From: Chaenocephalus aceratus
Lineage: Eukaryota > Chordata > Actinopteri > Perciformes > Channichthyidae
Direction of reading: 5' to 3'
Assembly: GCA_023974075.1 (NCBI GenBank)
Contig: CM043791.1
Coordinates: 20,443,701 to 20,507,700, forward strand
DNA: 64,000 nt
Made by a program: the position numbers and the translations under genes. The notes beneath the pieces are model-generated. The model was not told where the DNA came from. It searched no databases and worked only from the letters and a program-made list of their open reading frames with translations. Of the stretch, positions 1 to 12,692 are shown in pieces (position 1 is the stretch's first letter; each line of letters opens with the position of its first letter).

Positions 1-242
1 AGGGTCATTATATTTTCAGTGAACCAGAACGTCAGATGTTTAATGAAACTTTCCCTTTCCAAGGCAAACAAAAGCAGCAGTGAACTCAAAGGAACCCAAG
101 TTGAATTGAGGTGAACTAAACTCAACTCGGAAGGAAAACTAATAATGAGAAGAACACAAATTGCTTAAGACAATAATACAAAACTAGTATTACAAATGAT
201 TTAGAAATGACACATTGCTTGGTAAATATAATATAGACTTAC

Positions 243-418
243 AGGCAATGTGTAGACTGGCCTCTCTGCTGACGATGGTGCCCAAGGAGTTTGATGCCAG
301 GCACTGATAGATGCCGATATCCTCCTCTTTGTTCAGTTGGCTGATGTGTAGGTTTCCTCCCATGAGAGAGTAGCGTGACCCCAGTCTGGGCATGATGAAA
401 GAGTCGTTGAGCTTCCAC
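243..418 (-). CDS. CNTN6: Contactin (CNTN6-like) exon: second half of Ig domain 1
   Basis: This internal exon encodes the second half of the first Ig domain of a contactin, a GPI-anchored neuronal cell-adhesion protein. The translation opens WKLNDS and runs through GGNLHIS, the Ig cysteine block DIGIYQCLASNSLGT and SREASLHIA. The DxGxYQC motif carries the second cysteine of the domain, and SREA...L is typical of contactins. An AG acceptor precedes base 418 and a GTAAG donor follows base 243. The split Arg codon joins in phase to the exon ending at 3856. CNTN6 is preferred over CNTN3/4/5 because IG(M/I)YQCLA(S/T)N and the sequence of the two upstream exons fit it best from memory; a paralogue is possible. 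The apparent ATG at the start of the longer open frame lies in the intron and is not a start. Confidence 0.85.
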
Positions 419-1569
419 CTGAGAATGTAAGATTCACAACAAAAGATCCTTAACAACAGAACGTAAAGATGCCCAGTAACATGTCATACGCAGTGTACAT
501 GTCAAAAAGAGAGTACCCAGTCATCTAAACTGTAAACAAACTGCCATTTTATGTATAGAGCAGACATAAATAACACAGTTTGATGTGTGTTTTTGCAAAA
601 CTGAAATGAATATAACTGAAAGGAAAAGCAATCAGAAACACTCATTTCACAAGAGGGTTTATTTCTATTCAGTTTTTCTCTCATACATCTCCTTCTTGCA
701 AATCAAATGGTTTTCATTTCTGTGACATTTTCTTTTTTGCCAATTTGTCCATCAATGACAACCACATGAAGGAGGCCCTTTCACCGTGGATCAAAATTCT
801 CCCATCAAATCATAGTGATCATCAGAAGGGAGGGACAAGCATACAACGCTATGTTTATTCAAGAATACAACTGTGTGTACACAGGAATTTGCATATGCCT
901 TATTTTCGTCAGATGAATAAAGCCGCAATGTGTATGTTTTTGATTATTTGTTGTAAGTGTTGATCTTTGTGGAACTGGGTGCAACTGGACAAGCCTAATT
1001 TCCACATCTAACAGTTAGCCATAAATGGATGTAGAAACACAGTTGAACCACTCATTATCCTTTGAATGAGAAATGATCATCCAACATGGCGTACCAGTAG
1101 TTCTATGTAAATACAGTTTTTAGAAATTCTTTAAACTTAAGCTGGTTATACACACTCCTTTAAGGAAAGCCTAACTTGGTGCATAGGTTGTGTGTGTGTA
1201 TTGTGAGGGGGATTGCACAGTAGATAGAGACGCATGTATGTGTGTGACGGTTTGAAGTGAACACTGTAGCTGTGAACAGTATCTGCTCGCAACCAGCTAA
1301 TTGAATTTAAGGGAGTTTCAGGCCTTTCAGTTGGACGAGCAATTATAATTTTTAGCGACAAGCGGCTCTCAGCGTTTTTGACAAAGTATGCATGAGGTGT
1401 GCATATCCTCAATTCTCCGTCTTATTTGATCATTTCTAGTTTGGAGTGAGAAAGTGAACATTGTTAATTAATCGGGGCCCAGGAGTGCTGAAACAGAATG
1501 GCCACATGTAAAGTGCAGGATAATATTGCTTTTCTGATTAAACTGCTTCAATATTATGGGTCCAGCAAG

Positions 1570-1620
<51 letters not shown>

Positions 1621-3855
1621 GAGAGAGTGTAGAGAGAGACACCAGCAATTGCCAGATATCAGCATTTAACTTTGCAAGATCAACAGTGTATGTGTGGTTT
1701 GATTTAGAAGACTTATGGTGTTTACTTTGCATAATTAAGGCTTATGGTCTAAGAAAACCTGCTCAGTTGATGATGGAAGTTCAAACAAATGCAGCATGAT
1801 CATAATGTCATACATTTTAATATAGACTACAAGGCTTTGTTTCTATTCACTGTGAACAGCAAATGTAAAACACATGAACAAATTAAAATAAATGTCATTC
1901 AGAAACTTTTTCTATTCAGATACATTGCATCAAGGTTGTCTATATAATTCCGAGGCGAAGGTAGTGTTCAAATAGCACTTTCATTCTCAAATCAAATCAC
2001 ATTCAAACGGAATGAAAATGAGAAAAAGGAAGAGAGTAAACAAAGACTAACATGAAAAGTCACATGCAACTCTCAATAAATGGCTTTTCATCGAGGAAAT
2101 AATACACAATTAAGTTCAATGTTAGCTCCTCAGACTTGATTAGGTTTTCAAAGCTCTCTAAGAAAATAGCAGCTTGAGGTTTCTATTTCTGACTTTCTTC
2201 CTCCTTTTTTAGTGGTAAGGATTTATACAAAGACAGCGGGTTGCTGGGTTGAAGAAGGGAGAGACATATGCAGTGGAGCGGTGCTCAACAGCAGATTGGA
2301 TGATTAGATTGATTTACTGATTTGGCGTTGCAGCTGAAACTAGTCCAAGAGCTCCAGATGAGACAAATCAAGGAGCCATGGTGAAAACTTGAAGTGGGGG
2401 CTTTATGCCGTAGCAGTCATCGGGTAGTCTCAGACACATTTATTTGCCCTTGACGACCCTGAAATAGACCTGTTTTTATACTCAGAGCCACTCAGCATAT
2501 GGGTTATTGTGCTGGAACAAGTTGCGTTTGGTTTAAAAGAAGGAAATTACCAAGGCAGTGATGCTAATATGATGCATGCTGACTGAACTACAGTAACAAC
2601 ACAGCAATGTCCATCTGAATATCAGGCCCATTATTAAAAAGGGATGAAAGCTTGTGATCTGAAAATCACTTCTTAATGTGGTACTGTATATCAACTGCCG
2701 CAGTTGGTGGCACTAGCTGTAATTAAATAGCTCATTAAAGCAACATTTGATTTGATATGGAGCCGGGCACGCTCTCAGAACTTGATTTCAGAAAGTGCAA
2801 AGAAACTTGCCCATTTGACCTCATTAAATGATCATTTTAAAAAGAAGGACTATCCAGAGTGCGAGGAATAGCGACTGATAGCTTAAAAAATATGCAGCTG
2901 ATCCAAGTGATACGATCTTGTACATTCATTTCAATTAGTGCCCATTAGGCATAACACCAAGGATCTTCAAGCTACATTACCGGCCGCATATGCTGATGTT
3001 ATGAGGGATCGTTTCAACCTATTACACATTAAATGCTTGGCTTCGCAATTTGCATTTAATTACGATGACAGGAGTACAACAGCTATGTGGCCTCGTTTGA
3101 TAGATTATGAATGAATAGCTTATTGCACTTTAAAGAGAATCATTGTTTGTCATTTGTTTTCATTTGTTATAATTTTGGAGGCAGAGAACTTTGGCATTCA
3201 TTTATTTCTAACACACTCACAGCCAGTGTACTGAACAAGGACAATGACAGCAGCAGGTATCCCACACATTAGTCCATCCTGTGAGTTGAGTAATGTTTAT
3301 CCCTGAATGATAACATCCAAATTAGATTTCTGGTGCTAATGTCTATGCTACGGTGGGCAATGATGCTGTACATATCCTGTAACTGAAGCATAGATAAGGA
3401 TGGATATCTTCTGTCACATTATTTCTGGTACTCGCAATACACTATATAAACTACGCATGTTTCTCGTCTCCACTTGATCTCTGTCATGAGAGCAGAAGAG
3501 TTTTGATGCATGATACTATTGGGTCAATTGATCTTTCAAATGGTTAGTGTTACGGATGACAGGAAGCTCTAAAAGTGAATTATAAAGTGGATCAATGTCA
3601 ACCAGCCAATGCAAATATGCAATTGACCAACAACAGAGGCCAATTAATTCATCATTCTCATATTAACACTGACAGTGACGCCAAGTGCTGCAGGCCGTGA
3701 GCAGCAGTGAGCCATAAGGTCCACAAATCCTCAGCTCGCACAGGGCGATAAATCCAGTCTCTATTTGTTATTAGTACAAATGTTGCCCTTGAAAGCATAA
3801 AGAAAGTTCTGCATTGTAAAAATGTTGTGCATAGAACCATGCCTGGAGGTTTTAC
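419..3855 (-). other. CNTN6 intron between the two Ig1 exons
   Basis: This is a 3.4 kb intron bounded by a GTAAAA donor (3855) and an AG acceptor (419). It is AT-rich unique sequence with one (GT)n microsatellite. I see no exon-like open frame with splice borders and no recognisable transposon. Confidence 0.75.
1572..1618. repeat. (GT)n microsatellite
   Basis: An uninterrupted GT dinucleotide run of about 46 bases in the intron. It creates the spurious HTHT/VCVC open frames on both strands. Confidence 0.95.
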
Positions 3856-3988
3856 CTGTAGAAGGGTGGTGGGTGTCCCTGGGCCTCACAGCTGAACACC
3901 ACTTCTCTGCGATTCTCGCCAGGTTGAAGGGGGAACACCACACTGCCAGGTTGTTTGGTGAACACAGGCCGCAGCAGGACTCCGTTTC
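3856..3988 (-). CDS. CNTN6: Contactin (CNTN6-like) exon: mature N-terminus and first half of Ig domain 1
   Basis: The exon encodes the mature N-terminus and the first half of Ig domain 1. The reading is NGVLLRPVFTKQPGSVVFPL followed by the first Ig cysteine in VVFSCEAQGHPPPFYR. The (G/R)P(V/I)Fxx(Q/E)P...V(I/V)FPL opening is the contactin signature; LLxRPxFT resembles CNTN6 most closely. A pyrimidine-rich acceptor ends in CAG at 3989. The donor is TACAG/GTAAAA at 3856/3855. The phase fits both neighbours: one base arrives from the signal-peptide exon, and two bases of an Arg codon pass to the next exon. All residues expected for this half-domain are present, and there is no frameshift. Confidence 0.87.
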
Positions 3989-6900
3989 CTGGGAGGAGAA
4001 CCAAAAGAAATAGATCAGCTTTGATGTCCTGGTAGAACACGAGTGTTTACAGAGGCAGGAAGCAAGTGGATAATCAGTACTGCACAAGAGAAGGTTACAT
4101 CACTATAGCATCTCTGCTTAGTATGGATCTGTTGTCCATGTGAGCAGAACCCATGAGCATGTCAAAAAAAGGCATAATCGGTTGGTGACCTTCATAAAAA
4201 CTTTACCGCAAAAATGTGAATGTGAAGACATGTCAAAGGTACTCTGCAACGCCACAGTGCTTCAGTGCAATTGCATCTTAACACATTACAACACTTTCCC
4301 AGGGGACGTGATTCAATAAGAATTCAACAAATGCTGAGAGTAATATAGTCTCACTTTAAATTGACCCATCATTTGAGCCTTTAAAAGTGTGCCCTTTATG
4401 ACTCAGAGGGAAGAAAAGCCAACACATTTAGTTTATTGAAGGAAAAATACGGGGTAAAAGAGTTGTTGTAATTCCTGAATAAAAAAAAGCTACACTTATT
4501 CTTGTGTTCTTTGTCTTTATTATAAATGTCATACATATATATATATAATGACATATATATATATATATATAAACACATATATACATATATATACTTATAT
4601 ATATACACATATATACATATATATATATATATATATACATACATATTAATAGTCAGGATGAAAGGTTGCCATTATACAAACACTGGTGAAGCTTGAAAAT
4701 ATTGTTAAATAACACTTTTAAACAATTGTATTGCATATATGTACTGTGTTTTCACGGGTTATTATTATCACAATTGTTCTGCAGGGAAGACAAATATTTA
4801 ATAATGAATTACATTTCTGGAGGGATAAGATAGCATTGGTGAAAAAAAACGAAAACAGAAACAACAAAGTCAGCATCATTGTTAGTGTGACATCCATTTC
4901 CTAGTTAATCACAAAGCTACAAAAGTAAATGCATGTTGTGCTGGCAAAGTCTACAGTAAGAGTGACCCATAGGGAAGTCAACATTTCCCAGGAATAAACA
5001 TTTCTTTCTGTGACTGAAGGGAATTAATTTGGATATGTCAGAATACACTTGCATTCTGTAATGATGCAGAAGGGGGGAGATTATGTAGGTAGGGTATCTC
5101 ATTTGTATGAGAGGAAGGTATCCCTTTCAAGTTTGTGGCGCCGTGGGAGAACAGGTTTATCCTCAAGACTCAAAATAACTGTCTGAGAGGGTGGGGATGC
5201 TTGACAAGGGACCTTGTATGCTGATTGTTCCTCTCCACAAGGATAAACCTCTCAGAACGTTACAGAGAATAAAAGGCTGCCTAATTATAATCTCTGTTAG
5301 ATGAAGAGTGTACCTCGAAGCAGCGTTGACAGAAGATTGATTACCAGAAGACACCGCATGTACAGTCCATACTCAAACACACATCCTCACACTTGTTGTA
5401 CACAAACTGGGAAGGATGACAAAGCCTGTGGTAAACATGAGATGAATCACTGTGCCTTATTAAATTGATAAATGATTCCAGTTATCAAGTCAAAAACATT
5501 TGCGTTCAGCATCGTTTTGAAGAATGCTCAAATTGGGCCAATTCAGCTGGCAGCCCCTACAACATAATCCAGCTTTTTAGTTATTAATAACTACTTTAAC
5601 TCGCAGAATTTCAAGTCAGAACTCAAAGCCAAATCAAGAGATGTTTTATTTCATCTGGTAATAACTCATTGAATTGAATACAAACAGAACAGTATTGTTG
5701 GGCTTGTTCCAACACATCAATTTGTTCCCCTACCTGAATAATACCTCAGCCCAAAGGTGATATTGCATGCAGCGCAATCTAGTGTTTGGGAATCCTGTTG
5801 CACAGTATTCATTAATGATGTACAGCCAGGTTTAGGGATTAACTGAATACACAACATGGCTTTAAGTAATTAGGAAAAAGGTATTCCATCAGAGGATAAC
5901 AATTTAAGAATGTAGAATGATATACTACAATGCTTATGCGCACATAACAACACTGCATGATATAAGTCTCACACAATCGCCTCTAATGATAGTAGAAACA
6001 CATATGTTTGGATGTAGAGCAGAATAGTGGGAAATCACATTTCAGGGCAAGTTATTGCAAAGCAGGATTTTATGAGAAATGTCCAGTCCATAAAGGTTAT
6101 TCTTATTATCCTATTATTCTTTGAGTCATTAAATGATGACAGCACTTTCACAGCTGGAAGGCATAACTCGCTCAGTAGCAGGATGATGTTCCCATTTTAC
6201 AAAGTTAATTGTAAAATGACAGCATTATTATGTTCTCTTCTCTTACAGATTTAGTATTTAGGTCATCCAGAAACAGGATTTCATCAAGTTGTGTAACTAG
6301 TTAGTTATTAATAATTCATTTGTGATTGTATCGGAATGCATACAAGTCTAAAGACTGTGAAATGGTTGATTCATTGTCAAAGCAGTTTTGTGTTCTAACA
6401 AATGAATGCAGAAATGCGCTGCTGTGGCTCTTCCTCAAGTTATTTTCATGACCAGCTGATTAAGACTGTGGTAAAACGTTTTTTTGGAGCGCAGTGAGTG
6501 TTTCATGGTGCTTATTTAATGTGTTGGACCCTGCACTTATCACTGGCACCCTGCTGCTGCCACACTTAAAGCACAAACAACGGCTCAACAGAACAACTGG
6601 TATTATCTCTGCTGCACCCACAAGTAAACAAACTAATCGTGCTGAACCATGTCTGTGAGAACATTTTTGCATAACCTTGGTGTTTATTGCACTCTTAATC
6701 AATCCAAAAGTGTGCTGCCAACCTTACTCAATATTCAATTAATACGAGACTAATCAACACAGATATTTGTTTGCCGCCCTGGGTTATCTAGTTTATGGCG
6801 GCAATGAACTGACCCGATCTTGGCAGCACCATGGAAACAGTTATTCTAATGGTGAATGAGTGCCAGAATAATAATAAGGTATTTTGGCTCTGGGGGCTGT

Positions 6901-9774
6901 GCCTGGGGGCTCAGTTCAACCTGATGCAAACTCTCTGAAACTCTTTTTTTGCATTCATGAAATGAATGTAAGATACGGTAGGAAAAAGCAGAATCTTTTT
7001 CAGACTTTCTGGTAATCAAACACAGGAATTTGACACACTACAGCAGACTTAGAGATACAAGCTGAACACACAGAGCTGTTTTGTCGAGAAAAAAACATAT
7101 TAGTGGCAGTGATCAGAATCAGAATAAGAATATGGTTATTAGTCCCACAGAAGGGAAATGTACATTGTTACAGCAAAAGGAAAGTGGCCAAATATTGATA
7201 AGGGGCATGCATGAAAATACTAAAGATAAAAATGTATTCAAACCTTGATTTAACCAGACTGGATGTATACTGGAAATACTTCTGCCAAAAGTTTAAAATG
7301 TTTTAAAATGTTAAAATCACATTGTTGATAGATTGTGTACTGCTTAAGGGAACTAAGAAAGTCAAGGGACATGTTTAAACCTGTGTGTCAGAATCTGATT
7401 GCAGGTCCAACTCTGAGCACCCCAGAGCAAGGAAAGCAAAATCCTGAACAAGCTCTCTATCAGAGGAGTGCACTGATCCAGAATCCTAACAGGAAGTTGA
7501 CTGCACAATGCTGCAGGACCGAGATGGAGGTCATTATGAAAGGGGTCTTTAAAAATAAAATGGGTCGCCAGCACTCATATCTGTCACCTGCTGCCAGATG
7601 GTGATATGTGCAGCTGTTTTCGGAGGCTCCTCACACAACACAAGACTCAGCAGCGAAGCACAAGTGGAAGGCAGAGGGAGCTGTTTAGGAGACTGAAATA
7701 AAAACTAATCTCAAATTCAATAGTAGCTGACAGCAAATGAATTCCTCCAGCTTACCTCAGCATGAATAAACAGGCACATGGGGAGTTGGCTGTGGGGGAG
7801 GTATCGGTCGTTTGTGAGGTCCCAAATCCATTCGTTTCAGCTCAGGGTTTTATGCATCAAATAAATAAAAAAGCCAATCTTGCTTTTTAAAGCATCTTTC
7901 CCCTCTGTCCAGGCCGATAAGGCAAACATTTAAGGTTTCTCATTCAGGGGCAGCAAATGTTACCCCGGAGCAGAAGTAAGGTTTGGCTTGTTTGGAGCAA
8001 AGTATGGAGTCGATCAAATCTGTTTTAAATATTATATCTGTGAAACTTGTTTTCCAAGGTTCCATCAATATTTTAACATTCACAGTAAAATACACCAGTA
8101 AAAATAATTTAAACTGCTGGAATATTGAGAGGAGATGGATACCGTGTGGTGATTCCAGTACTAATATAAGGGAAATAAAGAAATAAAGAAACAAAATAAC
8201 TAAATAAACAAAAATAAACAAAATAAAGAAACACAGTACAAATAAATAGCATTACATATAAACAAATATGATCCAGCATTCTTTATTGCTAGGACTATAC
8301 GGTGCTGTTCTGCAGAATATTGTTTATGAAGTTAATTACATTTTTAGCAACACAGTAGGTAGTAAGAAGAAGGTGGCCCACACGTTACCAACCAATATCC
8401 AACCATGTCACACGATTCTCAAGCTAATCAAAGCAAATGCATCTATAATTCAATAACATCCCTTGTATCCAGGGTACCCAATGCCATGTTCGCTGCAGAC
8501 ACACAGAATTGATTATGTCCAGTCCCATATGTGGGAATGGCAAATTGCACCTATTTCTTGTTGTTGTTTCCTCCAGCAATGCATTGCTTCTAAGAATTTG
8601 TCATCTGATTGCAGTAATATTGCAACTATTACCTCCTCAAGAAATGTTACAGTAGGTGATTTGTCACTTACCAACTGCTATGCACTAATGGAAACATTTA
8701 TCATGGTTTGAAACATATTTCCAACTCAGTCCCGTACATGCTTGATTTGACCATTAGTCCTCACTTTTGGAAAATGCAGTGTAAATTCAATGTAAGTATC
8801 TCAGAGATACAGACATTTCATAAATAAATATCAGCCAAAATCTCTCACTCTCTATCTCAGTTAGTGTATATGTGAGAGAATAGTGTGAGGCTGAAATTAA
8901 ATGTTTCATTTTTTAAATCTGGTGATAAAAGCATAATTACAGTCCTGTCTCCGCTTACATCGAAGATAATACAAGTGAAATGTTGACATTATTTCGTTGT
9001 GATCTTCACAGACCAGTAACTTAATAAGAGCAGCTCACAGCAGTGCTCCAGGCTAATAGATGTATCACGACAGAAATACATACTACTGTTGAATTGATAG
9101 TGATGTATTTACAAAAAGTAATAAACAGTACAGATTCATTATTACTGAGCTATAATTAATGCCACAGAAACACATTTAAAGTGGGTGATTTTTCATTCCT
9201 GTATGAAGTGAAAGGAAATACTGCCAGCTATGGGAGTAAGACACTCTGGGGAATATTCCACATCTTCACATATACAGAACTTCAAAGATGCAATAAAATC
9301 CTTGCTTAAGGATTCCTAAAAGGCTTTGCCATGTTTTGATGAATCAATGAGGTAAGTCAATATTTGAAACTCCAGTCGTTTCTGGGAGGCACACAGGGGG
9401 AATACAGAGCAAAGTAAAAGTAGTTCTAGGAGATTATAATGCTGGCGAGAAGCAGCGCTTCATTTCCACTGGCTAAGATATAAACCTGCTCCAAATGAAC
9501 AGTGGCGTGGTAAAACTCTATTTCTTGTCTTGTCAGTTGTATTAAGGGTGACCACTGTCTGTGTCATATTAAAGGATGATTTGACATCTATTTGAGTCAG
9601 TCCTGAAACTATACTTGCATAACCATATGTAAATGTATGCAGTTGTCAGGTCTCTGTAAAAGAGTGGAGCAGGAATGAGTCCTGAAACCCAGAAATTACT
9701 TAGAAATCCCGGTTCCCTTGTCTCAAAGTCAAATTAATTTCAACAAGTGTGTGTTTAGAAGCCTGAAATAAGTT
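3989..9774 (-). other. CNTN6 intron, left part
   Basis: Unique AT-rich intron sequence lies between the Ig exon and the Ngaro insertion. Apart from an (AT)n tract at 4533-4647, I see no exon, RNA gene or transposon here. The short open frames lack splice borders and protein-like composition. Confidence 0.7.
4533..4647. repeat. (AT)n / (ATAC)n tract
   Basis: An imperfect alternating AT tract with interspersed CA steps, about 115 bases long. Confidence 0.9.
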
Positions 9775-9944
9775 CAAACCGGAGAGACGTGATGTAAGAA
9801 TTACATATTTATTGTTTACACGTCATATGAATGAAATGATTGCCATGATAATACAACAGGGGAATGTAATGGTGTTTGGCGATTAGGCCCCGGTTTGCAG
9901 GATAATCATTCAGGAGGGAAAGCACCGCTCCGATGAAATCCCCG
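9775..9944 (-). repeat. Ngaro B2 split direct repeat
   Basis: About 170 bases, repeated almost without change as B1 at 10237-10404. It starts with aaaccggagagacgtgatg and ends at gatgaaatcccc. It is the outer 3' end of the element. Confidence 0.85.
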
Positions 9945-10050
9945 GGGTCTAGACACTGGTGGTGGTGCTGAGTAGGTGAGACCGGTCTGAAGAAGGAAGG
10001 TTTAGCTTTGTCCTGGAGGAGACTGGAGGCGAGAGGGGTGGAGGCGGGTT

Positions 10051-10230
10051 GCGGTCATCTGCAAATGACAACTGACAGGGAGGAAGAGCAGGCATTTAAG
10101 GAATTTAGCATGTGCAGCTATTGGCTGCTGAAGGGTGACGCCCTCATATTTAATGAGGGGGGAAGGGAGCCATCGAGTGACGTGTAAGTGACTCGTGTTA
10201 GGTCTTCCTTATTGAACTTGCGCTAAGCTT
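10051..10230 (-). repeat. Ngaro A2 split direct repeat
   Basis: About 180 bases, repeated almost without change as A1 at 14620-14799. It runs from gcggtcatctgcaaatgac to the aacttgcgctaagctt end. It sits between B1 and B2, as the Ngaro circle/template-switch model requires. Confidence 0.85.
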
Positions 10231-10236
10231 CATTTC

Positions 10237-10404
10237 AAACCGGAGAGACGTGATGTAAGAATTACATATTTATTGTTTACACGTCATATGAATGAAATGA
10301 TTGCCATGATAATACAACAGGGGAATGTAAGGGTGTTTGGCGATTAGGCCCCGGTTTGCAGGATAATCATTCTGGAGGGAAAGCACCGCTCCGATGAAAT
10401 CCCC
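10237..10404 (-). repeat. Ngaro B1 split direct repeat
   Basis: This is the inner copy of B, separated from A2 by only a few bases. It differs from B2 by isolated substitutions such as aatggtgt versus aagggtgt. Confidence 0.85.
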
Positions 10405-10674
10405 AAAACCAGTGAAGTATGAAATACTGAGATGAACTGAGTTGCTTACCTTGTGGGGTGACTGTGGTGATCTGGGAAGGAAAGATAATAGATTAACACA
10501 TATATGAGCGACACATATATGAGTGCCGGAATCACTGCCGGAGCTTACGGGTCATGCTGAGACTCTGACTGCCGAAATCAGTGCCGGTCTTACCTGAAAA
10601 CGACCTGCGGGTCGCATGCCTGGCCAGCAGGGCTTGACTACGCCGAGGAGCGAGCGGTTTAGTTTTGTAACGGT

Positions 10675-10985
10675 GGCCCAACGTCCACGACACCGAAGTG
10701 TACGGTAGCCCGAAGCTACGACACCGAAGCTACGACACCGAAGTGTACGGTGGCCTTCCGCCACGCCTGACTTCGCAGGCTATATATATATATATTTTTT
10801 TTTTTCTTTACTCTTTTCTCTTTCTTTCTTTCCTTTGTTTTGTAACTGACACCGGAGTGTACGGTGGCCTGAGTCCATGCCTGACTTCACAGGATATCTC
10901 TTTCTTTTCCTTCTTTACTCTTTCTTTGTTTTGTAACTGCCACGGGGGTGTACGGTGGCCCGAGTCCACGCCTGACTGCAGGAAA
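10675..10985 (-). repeat. Short tandem units in the Ngaro 3' region
   Basis: Three to four imperfect copies of a roughly 70-100 base unit share gtgtacggtggcc...cctgactt(c/g)caggc and T-rich spacers. They lie between the recombinase remnant and B1. Confidence 0.6.
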
Positions 10986-11214
10986 TACATTTTACACTGA
11001 TACGTTTGAGCAAGGCCTGGGAATGAAATACCTGTGTGCCGGAGATGAAGCCCGTTACATGTAGTTGCAGCGTGAGACGAGACATTATTCCCTGTGGGCG
11101 GGGCTCGCGGAATTAGGACAGGAATGCAGTTTGAATATCAGGTACCTTAGTGAGACATGTATACTTGTGAATGTGTTTATGAGCCACCACCAGTTATATG
11201 CATAGATACCATAG

Positions 11215-11460
11215 TCAGGGTCTGAGAGATCTTTGGGGAGCCAGTACGGCGCTGATGTCCGGGCGAATGTAGGTTGTGAAGGCGGAGGAGGACCACCGTC
11301 CTAGTTGTTGTAGGGATGAGGTAGAGAGACCTTGATTAGCAGCAGAGGTGGCTGCACCTATCCTGAAGGAATGTCCCGGGTATGATATAGGTGATAGGCT
11401 GGATTTAATGAGAACTTGCTTGAGGTAGAAATTGACAGGGACCATGACCCTGCGAACCAC
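11215..11460 (-). pseudogene. Ngaro tyrosine recombinase, C-terminal remnant
   Basis: This 81-residue frame carries the C-terminal half of a tyrosine recombinase (YR). The reading GHSFRIGAATSAA gives the H-x-x-R motif, LGRWSSSAF the conserved Gly-Arg-Trp box, and TTYIRP the nucleophilic tyrosine. In an intact Ngaro the enzyme joins circular DNA into the genome. The N-terminal half, with the first catalytic arginine, is missing: the RNase H frame passes almost directly into this segment, so several hundred bases have been lost. It is not functional. Confidence 0.82.
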
Positions 11461-11891
11461 TCTCCCTGGAAGAAACCCCCGAAACCCACGGATGGGGCGG
11501 CATCCGTGAAGAACCTCATTGAGTCAGAGGAACGCACGAGGTCATCGTAAAAGAAAGTAACTCCGTTCCAGTGGGCGAGCAGGAGGGACCAGAAATGTAG
11601 GTCTGAGCGGCAGCCTTCGTCTAAGAAAACGCAGTCATGGAGTTTGTCGACCGCTGATGCTGCGTCCAGGAGGCGGGAGATGGACGAGCGCCCCTGGGGG
11701 ATGACGTGCATGGCGAAGTTGAGGTGTCCGAGAAGGGAGAGAAACTGTTGTTTTGTGATAACTTGTTGCTCGCAGTATGACTTGGTGATGTCCCGGATGC
11801 GCTGCAATTTGTCGGAGGGGAGAGACGCCTTCATGTCTATGGAGTCGAGGATGATGCCTAAGAACTCTAAGCGTGTGTCGGGACCTAACAT
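11455..11891 (-). pseudogene. Ngaro RT thumb/RNase H remnant
   Basis: The frame reads LEFLGIILDSIDMKASLP, typical of the end of the RT domain in DIRS-order elements, then FLSLLGHLNFAMHVIPQGR and the RNase H opening MRFFTDAAPSVGFGGFFQGEW, with the first catalytic Asp in FTDA. The rest of RNase H is lost by deletion or frameshift just before the recombinase remnant. Confidence 0.8.
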
Positions 11892-11914
11892 TTTCTCTTT
11901 GGAGAGAGGGACAC

Positions 11915-12692
11915 CTAACTCCTGAAGCAGTGTTTAAGCTTGGCCAGTGAGATCCCTGAGCTGTCCTGTGGTGGGACTATGGGGAGGAGTCGTCCAGTAG
12001 GTGAAGGACGGAGGGGATTCTGACGATGTTCAGCAGGATCCAGCAGAGCGCTTCCGAGAAGGAATTGAAGATGCAGGGGCTGCTTTTGCGAAAATAGAGT
12101 TTGGACTCCCACTTAATACCGAACGAATTCCACTGAGACGGATGAATGGGGATGATTTTGAAGGCATCGGTAATGTCCGCTTTGGAGAGCCGAGCTCCGT
12201 GCCCTGTGAACTTGATCATCTTTATTGCAATATCCACTGAGGCATGGTGAAGGGAGAACTGATCTGGAGGGATGATGCTATTGACGCTGCCGAATGGCCG
12301 GAGCGGGGAGCGGACAGATCGAAAATCAGCCTTTTATTTACGTGTGGCTTATTCCGATGGGATTTGAACGGAACACTGAGAAGGGGGAGGAGCTAAAAGG
12401 GCCGATTATATATCCTTTGAGAAGTTCTTTGTCGATGAGCTGGGAAACTATGTTGGGTTCTTTAGCGGCTGACTGTAAGTTTCTTGCTACGAAAGTCACT
12501 GTGGGAGATGGGAGGACTCCTACCCTGAAGCTTTGGGAGAGCCCTTGACAGGAGATAGTCAACAAACACGGAATCTGGGTGAGTAGATAGCGCAGCTGCT
12601 AGCTGAGGGATGATAATGGGAGTGGAGGGGTGATATTCCAATTTATTTATTTTTTTCTTCCTCCACGAGGTTTCTGGCGCAGAGCTACTGTG
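11915..12692 (-). pseudogene. Ngaro reverse transcriptase remnant
   Basis: RT pieces occur in several frames. They include LDKELLKGYIIGPFSSSPF and SNPIGI(S), typical of the start of DIRS-order RTs, then LSKADITDAFKIIPIHP (catalytic Asp in the KADITDAFK block) and PCIFNSFSEALCWIL. At least two frameshifts separate them, and a run of residues LHLLDD follows where the catalytic (Y/L)DD is expected. The 5' side is cut at about 12692 by a Harbinger fragment. Confidence 0.8.
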